Shown piece after piece: positions 27,097-36,636 of a DNA stretch of 64,000 nucleotides. This DNA comes from an uncultured Prevotella sp. (lineage in GTDB: Bacteria; Bacteroidota; Bacteroidia; Bacteroidales; Bacteroidaceae). The notes under the pieces were generated by a model, which was not told the origin of the DNA, did no database searches, and was given only the letters and a program-made list of their open reading frames with translations. The DNA is taken from positions 16,596-80,595 of the forward strand of contig CAAGIW010000012.1 in assembly GCA_900770025.1 (NCBI GenBank), written 5' to 3'. Position numbers and translations under genes: made by a program. Numbering within the stretch: position 1 is the first letter of the stretch; each line of letters begins with the position of its first letter.

Positions 27097-29628
27097 ATGA
27101 AGAAAGGATTACTCTGTTTGCTGTGCCTTGTGATGCCGGCACTGTATGCCAAGGCGCAGATGCCCAATGCCAAGGACTTCTGTTGGTATGACGGTGGAAG
27201 CCATATCAGCTATGCACTGAGCAAGAACGTGTCGCCGGTGGTGGTGACAGCCATGCAGATGTGGGGCGAAGACATGAAAGACGTGACGGGAGCCTCCCTG
27301 AAACGAGAGGGGAACGGTGCCAAGGTGCGCATTGTGCAGATGGACAAAGACAGGGGCGCAACAAGATGGCTGAAGGCCGCAGGCATTGACGTTGAAAAAC
27401 TGAAGGGCACAAAAGACGCCTTTCAGATGAAGACGTGCAACGGGCAACTGATAGTGGCGGGAAGCGACGGCAGGGGCACTGCATACGGCATCCTTGAGTT
27501 GTCGCGCATGGCAGGCGTGTCGCCATGGAAATGGTGGGCCGACGTGACACCCGCAAAGAAACGCAGACTGGCAGTAAGCGAGGACTTCAACACACTGCAA
27601 AGCCCTTCGGTGGAGTTCCGCGGAATATTCCTCAACGACGAAGACTGGACACTGCAACCCTGGAGCTGGCGCACCTACTCGCCCGGAAAGCCCGGACTTA
27701 TCAGCGCAAAGACCTACAAACAGATATTCAAACTGCTGATGCGACTGCGTGCCAATGCAATATGGCCGGGGATGCACGGCATGACTTCTCCCTTCTTCAC
27801 CATTCTTGGGGCCAAAGAGGTGGCAGATTCGTGCGGAATAGTTATCGGTACCTCCCACTGCGAACCGATGATGCGCAACAATGTGGGGGAGTGGAATGCG
27901 GCCAAGCGCGGCGCTTTCAACTACATGACCAACAGGGAGAGCGTGCAAAACTACTGGATGGAGCGACTGAAGGAGACTGGTAGATATGAGAACATATATA
28001 CAATAGGTATGCGCGGGGTGCACGACGGCAGGATGGAGGGCGTGGGCAACAAACTCGATGACCAGACTGCCACCCTGCAGCAGGTGATAGATGACCAAAG
28101 AGAAATGCTCGGCAGATATGTCAAGAAGAACGTGGAGCAGATTCCACAACAGTTTGTGCCCTACAAGGAGGTGCTGCAAGTGATGGAGAACGGACTGCGC
28201 ATACCCGACGATGTGACGCTGACCTGGTGTGACGACAACTATGGCTACATGACCCGACTGAGCGACTCGGTGCAGCAGAAGCGCAAGGGCGGCGGCGGAG
28301 TGTATTACCACCTGAGCTACTGGGGGCGGCCGCACGACTACATGTGGCTATCCACCACACAGCCGGGACTTATTTACAACGAGATGCGCGAGGCATACGA
28401 CCACCACGCAAGGAAACTATGGATTGTGAACGTGCACGATATGAAGACTGCAGCATACGATCTGGAACTGTTTCTCGACATGGCTTGGAACATCCATGCC
28501 ATCGGTCCGTCAACTCTCTACAGTCATCTGTCGCATTGGCTGTGCCGTGAGTTCGGACAAGAAGGCGAAAAGCTGCTGCCAGTGATGCAGGAATACTATC
28601 GGCTGACGGCCATACGCAAACCGGAATTTATGGGATGGACCCAAGTGGAATTAGACAAGAAGAAATACCACAGAGGATGGTCGCCGATAGCCGACACGGA
28701 GTTCAGCCTCACGGCTTTCGGAGGAGAGTTGGATCGTTACCTCACCGACTGGCGCAAGGTGACTGCCACCCTTGAAGAGATAGAAGCCGCCCTGCCCCAC
28801 CATCTAAGGGATGCCTACTTCTCGCACATCAAATATCCGGTCATGTCGGCAGCGGCCATGAGCCGCAAGATGCTGGAGGCACAACGTGCAAGAGCCATTG
28901 CCAAGGCCGACTATGATGCGGGACGCTGGCAGCGCGACGATGCTCTGATGACAGCCTGCGCCAAAAGTCAGGATGCCTATCAGGAAATCCGCCGACTCAC
29001 CGCCTATTATAACAACGAACTGGCAGGCGGCAAATGGAAACATTCGATGGTGGACAACCCGCGAGACCTCTATGTGTTCAATGCCCCCATGCTGCCCGTG
29101 GGCCTTACAGACAAGGAAGTGAACGAACACAAGAACAGGGAAGACAAGCGGATTGTGGATTTCTGCAATGATGGCAGCTACATTGTTCGCAATGCGTGTC
29201 AATGGAGCAAGGCCGACAGCGGTGCAGTGTGCGTGCAGGCACTGGGCCATTCGATGAACGCCGTCAGCCTGCCCAAGGGCAATACGCTGACCTATTTCTT
29301 TGACTGCGAGCAAGAAGGAGAGGCCCTGTTGCGCCTGGCCCTGATACCCACCCAGCCCAACGACAAGGGCGACCTTCGCTTCTCTGTAAGCATCGACGGT
29401 GCAGAGCCACAGGTGTTCAACCTCAAAGAGCCCTTCCGTTCGGAGCGATGGAAGCAGAACGTGCTCCGCGCACAGGCCCTGAGAGCACTGCCCGTGACCA
29501 TGAGCAAGGGCAGACACACACTGACCGTGCAGGCTATGGATCACCACATCATCATCGACCAGTGGATGATTGACTTCGATACGAATCGAAAATTCTACGT
29601 ATTTCCTATAAAACCATCATACAAATAA
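27097..29628 (+). CDS. GH115 glycosidase, probable xylan alpha-1,2-glucuronidase
   Basis: Removes (4-O-methyl-)glucuronic acid side chains from polymeric xylan or related glycans, probably in the periplasm. 843 residues with a signal peptide ending KAQ. GH115 features in order: an N-terminal domain (GTAYGILELSRMAGVSPW near 130), the barrel with WPGMHGMTSPFF near 225, GTSHCEPMMRNN near 251 and WCDDNYGY near 376, and a C-terminal domain typical of the family. The start at 27097 is chosen because it gives a proper signal peptide and lies after the -7 box. It is 10 bases from the GH2 gene. Substrate is inferred from the family. Confidence 0.88.
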   Translation: MKKGLLCLLCLVMPALYAKAQMPNAKDFCWYDGGSHISYALSKNVSPVVVTAMQMWGEDMKDVTGASLKREGNGAKVRIVQMDKDRGATRWLKAAGIDVEKLKGTKDAFQMKTCNGQLIVAGSDGRGTAYGILELSRMAGVSPWKWWADVTPAKKRRLAVSEDFNTLQSPSVEFRGIFLNDEDWTLQPWSWRTYSPGKPGLISAKTYKQIFKLLMRLRANAIWPGMHGMTSPFFTILGAKEVADSCGIVIGTSHCEPMMRNNVGEWNAAKRGAFNYMTNRESVQNYWMERLKETGRYENIYTIGMRGVHDGRMEGVGNKLDDQTATLQQVIDDQREMLGRYVKKNVEQIPQQFVPYKEVLQVMENGLRIPDDVTLTWCDDNYGYMTRLSDSVQQKRKGGGGVYYHLSYWGRPHDYMWLSTTQPGLIYNEMREAYDHHARKLWIVNVHDMKTAAYDLELFLDMAWNIHAIGPSTLYSHLSHWLCREFGQEGEKLLPVMQEYYRLTAIRKPEFMGWTQVELDKKKYHRGWSPIADTEFSLTAFGGELDRYLTDWRKVTATLEEIEAALPHHLRDAYFSHIKYPVMSAAAMSRKMLEAQRARAIAKADYDAGRWQRDDALMTACAKSQDAYQEIRRLTAYYNNELAGGKWKHSMVDNPRDLYVFNAPMLPVGLTDKEVNEHKNREDKRIVDFCNDGSYIVRNACQWSKADSGAVCVQALGHSMNAVSLPKGNTLTYFFDCEQEGEALLRLALIPTQPNDKGDLRFSVSIDGAEPQVFNLKEPFRSERWKQNVLRAQALRALPVTMSKGRHTLTVQAMDHHIIIDQWMIDFDTNRKFYVFPIKPSYK

Positions 29629-29638
29629 TCCAAAGACT

Positions 29639-32422
29639 ATGAAAAAACTCACCCTCTCATTTCTGACAACACTGGTTGCCATCGCCGTAGATGCACAGCC
29701 GCATGACAGCTTTCACGGCATTCTGCCCGTGACCGACCCATCCATGCAAAAGAGTATCAACGGAGAATGGAACCTGAAGGTGGTGCAGGGCATCAGCAAC
29801 CACACCGCCGTGCCACAGGAAGACGGCACCTGGGGAAGAATAACGGTGCCCGGATGCTGGGACGTCAACGGCTTCTGCAAACCGAGATACGGCAGTCCTG
29901 ACTCGCTGACGGGCTTCTACCGCACCACCTTCGCCGTGCCCGTAGGATGGAAGGGGATGCGCATAGCACTTCGCCTTGACGGTGTGCTCTATGGATACGA
30001 CCTCTGGATAAACGGAAAGAAGGCAGGAGAATGGCGCTCGGCATACAACACAGCCATCTTCGACATTACCGACTACATAGACAAAAGGCAGGCCACACAG
30101 CAGTTGGCCATGCGAGTGGTGACCAAATTTCCGGGCAGCGACTTCGACTGCAACGACGACTGGGCGCCATGCGGCATATTCAGAGACGTGACGCTGATGG
30201 CAGTGCCCGACACACACCTTGCCGATTTGACCATACGCACAAAAAACAGTGGTGAAGTGAGCGTGGACACAAAGATAGCCAACGGCGACAAACATACGAA
30301 GGTGAGCCACGTGATTCTTGACGCACAGGGCAAGATGGTGGGAACCGACAAGGTGGAAAACCCAAATCTATGGACCGCAGAGACACCTTATTTATATAAA
30401 CTGCGCACCACATTGAGCCGCAAGGGGAAGACACTACAAACATTTGAGCACAAATTCGGATTCAGAGAACTGACCATCGAGGGTAACATCATCAAACTGA
30501 ACGGGCAACCCATCAAGCTGCGCGGCGTGACCTGTCACAGTACCGACCCGAGAACAGCAAAGGTGATCAGCGACGAACTGACGCTGAAAGACATGAGAAT
30601 GATGAAAGAGGCATCGGTGAACTATATTCGCACGTCACACTATCCCCGTGAACCACGATTCTACGAGCTGGCTGATTCGCTCGGATTCTATATCATCAAT
30701 GAGGTGCCTTTCGGATATGGAGACAAGAATCTGTACAAAAAGGAGTTCTATCCCGTGCTGCAACAGCGTGCACAGGCCACCATAAGGCGCGACAAAAACC
30801 ATGCATCGGTGCTGATATGGAGCTTGGGCAACGAGAATCCATTGACAGAAATATGCAAACAGTTGGGAGGATATGTAAAGGAAGAACTTGACCCAAGCCG
30901 TCCAATCTGCTATCCCCAGGTGGGCAGTTACTTCAGAAAGTTCAACTACGACTTCCCCAAAGTGGCCGACATCTATGCGCCCCACTATCCCACCACAGGC
31001 CAGTTGGCAGGTTTCTATCAGAAAGCCGACCGCCCCGTTATCTTCACAGAATACTGTCACACCCTCGGCATATCATTGGAAGACCACGACCGCCAATGGG
31101 AAATCATAGAGCGCACCCCCTGTATAACTGGCGGAAGCGTGTGGGAATGGGTGGATCAGGGTATGCCGTTCACCTGCGAACCAAGGACTGACATGTACGG
31201 TTATGAGGAGAAAGTATATACCTCTGCGACCGGAGGATTTGAGATGCACGGCAACAAAGGCACCGACGGACTGCTATATGCCGACCGCACCCCGCTGCCC
31301 AACTACTATGAACTGCAACACAACTATGCACGGGCTGCAGTGACAGACAGCATCATCACCATAGGCAACGGACAGCGAGAGATAGTGCTGAACATACGCA
31401 ACAGGTTTGATTTTCTGAACCTGAAGGACAACACAACATTCAGATGGGTCCTTTCGGAAGACCGTGACACCACGGCCTGTGGAGCCTTCTCGCCAGATTG
31501 CAGGCCCCATACAACAGCCACCTACTCCATTGAACTGCCTGCCGTTCCCAATACAGACAGGATATGCATCCTGAACATTGAAATAAGTGATGCCCAAGGC
31601 CACACCTTCAACCGTCAGGCGATACGCATCAATCCGTCAGACCTGACCCAACGGTTGCTTGGAGGACTCGAAGAAAAGACCGGTAATCCCATGACCATGG
31701 TGCAGGAAGGGCCAATGGTAAGGGCAGGAAGCAAGGTGACGCTGGCCGAGACAATCAAAGTGAACAAAAAGCGCCTGCAAAGATACCTGATACCATTGTC
31801 TCCTGACAGCGCCTCGGCCGGAAGCATCAAGACACACATTGCAACGGAGACAGACAGAAATGCCACGCGTTACTCGTTCACGCTGACACCCGACACCACA
31901 GACACTTTCCTGTCGGAACTGGGAATCGCCTTTCTGCTTGACAAGAGGATTGACCGTGTGCAATGGATAGGACAAGGGGTAATGCCCACTTATCCGGGTC
32001 GCTATCGTGCAGGGAGATACGGCTTCTGGGCATTGCAGCAGGGAGACCTCTACTTTGAAGGCAACAGAAGAGGAGTGGATGCAGCACTGCTGACCGACAA
32101 GACTGGCAATGGTCTGCTCTTGGTATGCCACAACGGAAACGTGAGCTTTGAACAAACCGATCGGGGTATCGTGCTGACCTACAACGCCGCCGTATCAGGC
32201 GAGGGACCGAAGTTTGCACGCACTGCCTTCCCCATCATAGCCAAGGAAACGGGTAGCGTGGGCGGAGAATTCTACCTATATCGTGTGGATGGCAGCAACA
32301 TGCCACAACTACTTCGCACGCTCTTCAACAACCCGGAAGCGATGGCAGCACCCTTCCACCCATTCGAGACTCAATACGACACGTATCTGATGCGGTTTGA
32401 TGACATTGTTGACGGCCGGTAA
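29639..32422 (+). CDS. GH2 glycoside hydrolase (beta-galactosidase/beta-glycosidase-like)
   Basis: Exo-acting retaining beta-glycosidase, probably periplasmic. 927 residues with a signal peptide (ends VDAQ), a sugar-binding jelly-roll (about 40-200, GFYRTTFAVPVGW), an Ig-like domain, and a TIM barrel starting at KLRGVTCHS near 300. The acid/base Glu lies in SLGNENP near 398 and the nucleophile Glu in IFTEYCHTLG near 470. C-terminal beta domains follow, one resembling the small-chain domain of large beta-galactosidases. It is translated 10 bases after GH115, so the two probably act on the same substituted hemicellulose. Specificity cannot be fixed from sequence. Confidence 0.88.
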   Translation: MKKLTLSFLTTLVAIAVDAQPHDSFHGILPVTDPSMQKSINGEWNLKVVQGISNHTAVPQEDGTWGRITVPGCWDVNGFCKPRYGSPDSLTGFYRTTFAVPVGWKGMRIALRLDGVLYGYDLWINGKKAGEWRSAYNTAIFDITDYIDKRQATQQLAMRVVTKFPGSDFDCNDDWAPCGIFRDVTLMAVPDTHLADLTIRTKNSGEVSVDTKIANGDKHTKVSHVILDAQGKMVGTDKVENPNLWTAETPYLYKLRTTLSRKGKTLQTFEHKFGFRELTIEGNIIKLNGQPIKLRGVTCHSTDPRTAKVISDELTLKDMRMMKEASVNYIRTSHYPREPRFYELADSLGFYIINEVPFGYGDKNLYKKEFYPVLQQRAQATIRRDKNHASVLIWSLGNENPLTEICKQLGGYVKEELDPSRPICYPQVGSYFRKFNYDFPKVADIYAPHYPTTGQLAGFYQKADRPVIFTEYCHTLGISLEDHDRQWEIIERTPCITGGSVWEWVDQGMPFTCEPRTDMYGYEEKVYTSATGGFEMHGNKGTDGLLYADRTPLPNYYELQHNYARAAVTDSIITIGNGQREIVLNIRNRFDFLNLKDNTTFRWVLSEDRDTTACGAFSPDCRPHTTATYSIELPAVPNTDRICILNIEISDAQGHTFNRQAIRINPSDLTQRLLGGLEEKTGNPMTMVQEGPMVRAGSKVTLAETIKVNKKRLQRYLIPLSPDSASAGSIKTHIATETDRNATRYSFTLTPDTTDTFLSELGIAFLLDKRIDRVQWIGQGVMPTYPGRYRAGRYGFWALQQGDLYFEGNRRGVDAALLTDKTGNGLLLVCHNGNVSFEQTDRGIVLTYNAAVSGEGPKFARTAFPIIAKETGSVGGEFYLYRVDGSNMPQLLRTLFNNPEAMAAPFHPFETQYDTYLMRFDDIVDGR

Positions 32423-32465
32423 TCGTCAGTTGCAATCACTAAAGCATCTCCTTATGCCATAATCT

Positions 32466-33341
32466 CTACTTGCGGCTGGTGGGGATTCTGAACTCCTTGA
32501 TCTGGGAAGTTATCTCATTGTCGCCCTGAGCCACGGCCACGTGTATCACAATCTCGCCATCCTTGAGGCGCTTGCCTGCCTTGACAGTGGCAGTATAGCG
32601 GATGCCGTGGCCCGGCTCAATGCGCTCCACTTTGACAGAGGGCGATACAAACACCTGCTTGTTTCCCGTGGTCTCTACAACGGTGGGGGTGACACCGAAG
32701 ATGGGGCGGTCGGAACGGTTCATCACATCGAAGGACACCCGGCTTTCCTCACCAGCCCTCAGCACACCATCGCCATTGCCATCCACAAACGAGGCATTGC
32801 ATATCTCCACCAAAGAATTGTAACGGATGGTGTATTTTCTCCGAAGAGAGGTCAGTTGATTCAACGTAACATTCTCTGAAGTGACCGTGGTGGGCGTCAC
32901 CGTGGAGTGCACATGGAACTGGGGAACGGAAGGGGATGAGGGAGAGGATGAAGACTCAAACTCTATACGGTCGTCACCGCTATTGGAGGGGTCGAAACCA
33001 CTCTCGTCGGCCGAGGAATACTGCTGATTGTATTGGCCGCTGCCACGGGGAGCATACTGAGGATCGCGATAGGCTATGTCGCGCTGTTCCTGATACCGTG
33101 CATAGCGTTCCTGCTGGGCACGGTCGGCAGCATTGCCCACGGCAGCACCCACCACAGCACCACTCGCCATGCCCACCAGCGTGCCCACATCGGCACCCCG
33201 AGGCCCGCCGTTGATGCCTCCGATGGCACTGCCCACGATAGAACCTATCTGACTTCCCACAAATGCGCCTTCACCAGTGTAGGTGCCACAACTGCCCAAC
33301 AGCAAGGGGAAGACCAACAAAAGGAATGTAATCTTTCTCAT
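32466..33341 (-). CDS. Glycine-zipper lipoprotein, uncharacterised
   Basis: 291-residue outer-membrane lipoprotein: signal peptide with lipobox LGSC at about residue 18, then a glycine-zipper segment (about 28-75, with GSIVGSAIGGINGG and GMASGAVVGAAVGNAAD) that can insert into or span a membrane. A Tyr/Gln/Ser-rich linker (about 78-145) leads to a C-terminal beta-rich domain (about 160-291). A calcium-loop-like DGNGDGVLRAGEES sits near 188, followed by SFDVMNRSDRPIFGV as in CARDB-like folds. The gene converges on the GH2 gene. Function unknown; envelope integrity or adhesion is a guess. Confidence 0.75.
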   Translation of the reverse strand: MRKITFLLLVFPLLLGSCGTYTGEGAFVGSQIGSIVGSAIGGINGGPRGADVGTLVGMASGAVVGAAVGNAADRAQQERYARYQEQRDIAYRDPQYAPRGSGQYNQQYSSADESGFDPSNSGDDRIEFESSSSPSSPSVPQFHVHSTVTPTTVTSENVTLNQLTSLRRKYTIRYNSLVEICNASFVDGNGDGVLRAGEESRVSFDVMNRSDRPIFGVTPTVVETTGNKQVFVSPSVKVERIEPGHGIRYTATVKAGKRLKDGEIVIHVAVAQGDNEITSQIKEFRIPTSRK

Positions 33342-33372
33342 AATGATTTCAAAATTTAAGCGTTAAGCGGTT

Positions 33373-33380
33373 CAAAGATA
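33373..33380 (-). promoter_or_regulatory. -7 box for the glycine-zipper lipoprotein
   Basis: TATCTTTG on the minus strand, 32 bases before the ATG; no clear -33 element. Confidence 0.5.
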
Positions 33381-33486
33381 TAGAAAATGAAGGATATACA
33401 GAAACACGCCTCCCTGTTTTAACACTTTTTGTAGGCAAGTCTATTCACTGGTAACTATTCCATAACTTTTACACTGCCATCAGTGT

Positions 33487-33810
33487 GTTTTGCAAAACGC
33501 ACCTTTTTAGAACGCAAAACGCACCGTTTTGGAATGCAAAACGCACCGTTTTAGAACGCAAAATGCACCGTTTTAGAAAACGCCCCAAATTGCTTTGGAT
33601 TCTAATGTATCCTTAGCATCTTTTCAGAACGTTCGTTATCCGCTCATCATCAACCACTTATCTCGCAACCAAATCGCTACACTCATGTTTTTTCCTCCTC
33701 CCCTTGGGGAGGTCGGGTGGGGTTTTGTGGGATGGAGGGGGCTGCAACTATGCTCTAACACTGCGCTTACAGCATGGGATAATGAAGAAAACAGAAATCT
33801 ATCCTCTCGT
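33487..33810. repeat. Interspersed composite repeat, copy D (22-base array 33487-33580)
   Basis: Fills most of the 617-base gap between the lipoprotein and rplQ; no gene seen. It starts with GTTTTGCAAAAC, then four units: AAAACGCACCTTTTT, AAAACGCACCGTTTT twice and AAAATGCACCGTTTT. The tail has AGAAAACGCCCCAAAT, TTATCCGCTCATCATCA, the palindrome CCTCCCCTTGGGGAGG, and GGGATAATGAAGAAAACAG, all shared with copy C. Confidence 0.8.
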
Positions 33811-33882
33811 AAAAAGGAATTTACTGAATAGAATAACACCGTCTATGTGCCAGAGGAAGACACTTTGCAATGAAAGGTTATG

Positions 33883-33919
33883 AAAAAAGGGAAGCGCACC
33901 TTGTCGGTATGCTTCCCTT
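33883..33919 (-). terminator. Rho-independent terminator of the alpha operon
   Basis: On the minus strand AAGGGAAGC pairs with GCTTCCCTT (arms 33911-33919 and 33887-33895), followed by a T-run, about 40 bases after the rplQ stop. Confidence 0.8.
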
Positions 33920-33958
33920 GGGTGGTTTATACGGATATATACAAATCCACGACAAATA

Positions 33959-34480
33959 TTATTCAGCCTTTGCCTCTTCGGCTGCGGGTGCCTCAGCGGC
34001 AGGAGCCTCGGCTGCAGGTGCTTCAGTAGCGGCCTCTGCAACAGGTGCCTCAGTTGCCTTTGAAGACTTGCGAGAACGACGTGTACTCTTCTTCTTGGCA
34101 CCGTCGGTCTTGGCCATGTTATCATCAAAGTCAACAAGTTCGATGAAGCAGATAGGAGCTGCGTCACCCTGACGTACACCGAGCTTGATGATGCGGGTGT
34201 ATCCACCGGGGCGGTCACCCACCTTGGCTGCCACCACACCAAACAACTCCTTCAGAGCCTCTTTGTTCTGCAGATAGCTGAACACAACACGGCGAGAGTT
34301 GGTGGAGTCGTCCTTCGACTTGGTGATGAGGGGTTCTACATACTTTTTCAAGGCCTTTGCCTTGGCGAGGGTCGTAGTGATTCTTTTGTGCATAATCAGC
34401 GAGATGGCCAAGTTTGCGAGCATGGCTGCACGATGATCTGCAGTACGACCCAGATGGTTGAATTTCTTATTGTGTCTCAT
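33959..34480 (-). CDS. rplQ: Ribosomal protein L17 with acidic Ala-rich tail
   Basis: 50S protein near the peptide exit tunnel. 173 residues. Residues 1 to about 120 are standard L17 (MRHNKKFNHLGRTADHRAAM, then GGYTRIIKLGVRQGDAAPIC). The last 45 or so are a lysine/arginine patch followed by a low-complexity tail of Ala, Glu and Pro, with AEAPAAEAPAAE-like repeats. Such extensions occur in Bacteroidota L17. Last gene of the alpha operon, directly before the terminator. Confidence 0.97.
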   Translation of the reverse strand: MRHNKKFNHLGRTADHRAAMLANLAISLIMHKRITTTLAKAKALKKYVEPLITKSKDDSTNSRRVVFSYLQNKEALKELFGVVAAKVGDRPGGYTRIIKLGVRQGDAAPICFIELVDFDDNMAKTDGAKKKSTRRSRKSSKATEAPVAEAATEAPAAEAPAAEAPAAEEAKAE

Positions 34481-34542
34481 TTTTCTTTTTTCTTTTTGTT
34501 GACAGAGGGAATAGCTTTCTCACCCATCATGGGGAGAGTGGA

Positions 34543-35535
34543 TTACTCCTTGTCAAGTTTGTACTTTGTGATGTCAGTTCCAAACGACAGATTCAGACTC
34601 TCCAGCAAATCATCAAGCTCGGTGAGCGATTTCTTACCAAAGTTGCGGAACTTCAAGAGGTCGGTCTTGTTGTACTGTACCAAGTCGCCCAGTGTTTCCA
34701 CATCGGCAGCCTTCAGACAGTTGAGGGCACGAACACTGAGGTTCATATCCACCAAACGTGTCTTCAGCAGTTGGCGCATGTGCAGCACTTCCTCATCAAA
34801 CTCCTGATTGCCCTCTGCATCATTGTTCTCCAATGTAATCTTTTCATCAGAGAAGAGCATGAAGTGATAGATGAGAATTTTTGCGGCCTCTTTCAGCGCA
34901 TCCTTCGGGTGTATGGAACCGTCCGTTGTCACCTCCAGCACAAGCTTGTCGTAGTCGGTCTTCTGCTCCACACGATAAGGCTCTACGCTGTACTTGACGT
35001 TACGGATGGGAGTGTAAATAGAATCGATTGCAATTACATTCAAGTCGGTGCAGAACTCGCGATTTTCATCAGCGGTAACGTATCCGCGTCCCTTGTTGAT
35101 TGTAAGGTCAATCTGCATTGAAGCTTTAGAATCTAAATGACAAATCACCAAATCGGGGTTTAACACTTCAAATCCAGTCAGATACTTGCCGATATCTCCG
35201 GCTTTGAACTCAGTAGAATTCTCGACCGTGATACTGACTTTTTCGTTCTCGAATTCTTCTACTACTTGCTTGAACCTGACTTGCTTCAGATTCAAGATAA
35301 TGTTGGTGACATCCTCCTTCACGCCGGGAACCGAGGAAAACTCGTGCTCAACACCCTGAATACGGATGGTGTTGATGGCAAAGCCCTCAAGCGAAGAAAG
35401 AAGAATGCGGCGCAATGAGTTACCGATGGTAACACCAAAGCCAGGCTCCAACGGACGGAATTCGAACTTGCCGAATCTGTCGTTGGCCTCCAACATTACG
35501 ACTTTGTCGGGTTTTTGAAATGCTAATATCGCCAT
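34543..35535 (-). CDS. rpoA: RNA polymerase alpha subunit
   Basis: 330 residues. The N-terminal dimerisation domain (about 1-230) has LEPGFGVTIGNSLRRILLSSL; the C-terminal helix-hairpin-helix domain (about 255-320) has VRALNCLKAADVETLGDLV and FGKKSLTELDDLL. It nucleates assembly of core polymerase and its CTD contacts promoters and activators. It lies between rpsD and rplQ, the standard place. Confidence 0.98.
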   Translation of the reverse strand: MAILAFQKPDKVVMLEANDRFGKFEFRPLEPGFGVTIGNSLRRILLSSLEGFAINTIRIQGVEHEFSSVPGVKEDVTNIILNLKQVRFKQVVEEFENEKVSITVENSTEFKAGDIGKYLTGFEVLNPDLVICHLDSKASMQIDLTINKGRGYVTADENREFCTDLNVIAIDSIYTPIRNVKYSVEPYRVEQKTDYDKLVLEVTTDGSIHPKDALKEAAKILIYHFMLFSDEKITLENNDAEGNQEFDEEVLHMRQLLKTRLVDMNLSVRALNCLKAADVETLGDLVQYNKTDLLKFRNFGKKSLTELDDLLESLNLSFGTDITKYKLDKE

Positions 35536-35547
35536 TAACTTAATGAT

Positions 35548-36153
35548 TTATTTAGAGTACAACTCAACGATTAACTGCTCCTTGATGTTTTCGGGAATGT
35601 CGGCACGCTCAGGCTTGTGCAGCAACTTGCCGCTCTTTGTGTTCTGATCCCACTCAATCCAAGGATACTTGCTGTGGTTGAAACCAGCCAAAGCAGCCTC
35701 GATAACCTCGAGTGACTTAGACTTCTCGCGAACGCCGATAACCTGTCCTGGCTTCACAGCATAAGATGGGATGTTCACCACCTGACCATCCACTACAATG
35801 TGCTTGTGGCCTACCAACTGACGTGCAGCTGCACGGGTAGGAGCAATGCCAAGACGGAACACAACATTGTCCAAGCGGCATTCCAAATTCTGCAGCAACA
35901 CCTCACCGGTGATACCCTCAGCCTTGGCAGCCTTCTCAAACATGTTACGGAACTGGCGCTCAAGAACACCGTATGTGTACTTGGCTTTCTGCTTCTCTGC
36001 CAGCATGACTGCGTACTCAGACATCTTTCTGCGACGATTGTTGCCATGCTGTCCAGGAGGGAAGTTTCTCCTAGACAAAACTTTGTCAGCGCCGAAAATG
36101 GCTTCACCAAAACGACGTGCAATTCTTGATTTCGGTCCAATATATCTTGCCAT
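35548..36153 (-). CDS. rpsD: Ribosomal protein S4
   Basis: 30S assembly-initiating protein, 201 residues. It begins MARYIGPKSRIARRFGE and has the S4 RNA-binding domain at about 92-155 (CRLDNVVFRLGIAPTRAAARQ). The N-terminal zinc cysteines of some S4 proteins are absent, so this is the zinc-free form. In other bacteria S4 represses the alpha operon; no such site is obvious here. Confidence 0.98.
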   Translation of the reverse strand: MARYIGPKSRIARRFGEAIFGADKVLSRRNFPPGQHGNNRRRKMSEYAVMLAEKQKAKYTYGVLERQFRNMFEKAAKAEGITGEVLLQNLECRLDNVVFRLGIAPTRAAARQLVGHKHIVVDGQVVNIPSYAVKPGQVIGVREKSKSLEVIEAALAGFNHSKYPWIEWDQNTKSGKLLHKPERADIPENIKEQLIVELYSK

Positions 36154-36195
36154 AATAAATAAAAATCTAAATAAAACCTGGTTTCTGATCCTTGA

Positions 36196-36585
36196 TTATA
36201 CACGACGACGTTTGGGAGGACGGCATCCGTTGTGAGGTAATGGTGTAACATCCACAATCTCTATCACCTCGATACCAGCTCCATGAATGGCACGTATGGC
36301 CGACTCACGACCGTTACCAGGACCCTTAACATAAGCCTTCACCTTGCGCAAGCCCAAGTCGAAAGCCACCTTGGCACAGTCCTCTGCTGCCATCTGGGCT
36401 GCATAAGGAGTGTTCTTCTTTGAACCACGGAAGCCCATCTTACCTGCTGATGACCATGAGATAATCTGACCCTCGCTGTTAGCCAAAGACACAATGATAT
36501 TATTGAAAGAGCTATGAACATGCAACTGTCCGATAGCGTCAACCTTTACGTTTCTTTTTTTAGAAGCGACTGTTTTCTTTGCCAT
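36196..36585 (-). CDS. rpsK: Ribosomal protein S11
   Basis: 30S platform protein, 129 residues. Typical S11 core VHSSFNNIIVSLANSEGQIISWSS in the first third and the C-terminal DVTPLPHNGCRPPKRRRV that contacts the mRNA exit site. Flanked by rpsM and rpsD. Confidence 0.98.
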   Translation of the reverse strand: MAKKTVASKKRNVKVDAIGQLHVHSSFNNIIVSLANSEGQIISWSSAGKMGFRGSKKNTPYAAQMAAEDCAKVAFDLGLRKVKAYVKGPGNGRESAIRAIHGAGIEVIEIVDVTPLPHNGCRPPKRRRV

Positions 36586-36636
36586 GATAATCGAAAACTT
36601 AATTCAAATTCTTAAATCTTAATTCTTAACTCTCAA

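Noticed and set aside
33595..33831. 78-codon frame between the lipoprotein and rplQ
   Set aside because: It is the translation of the conserved tail of repeat copy D, including the CCTCCCCTTGGGGAGG palindrome.
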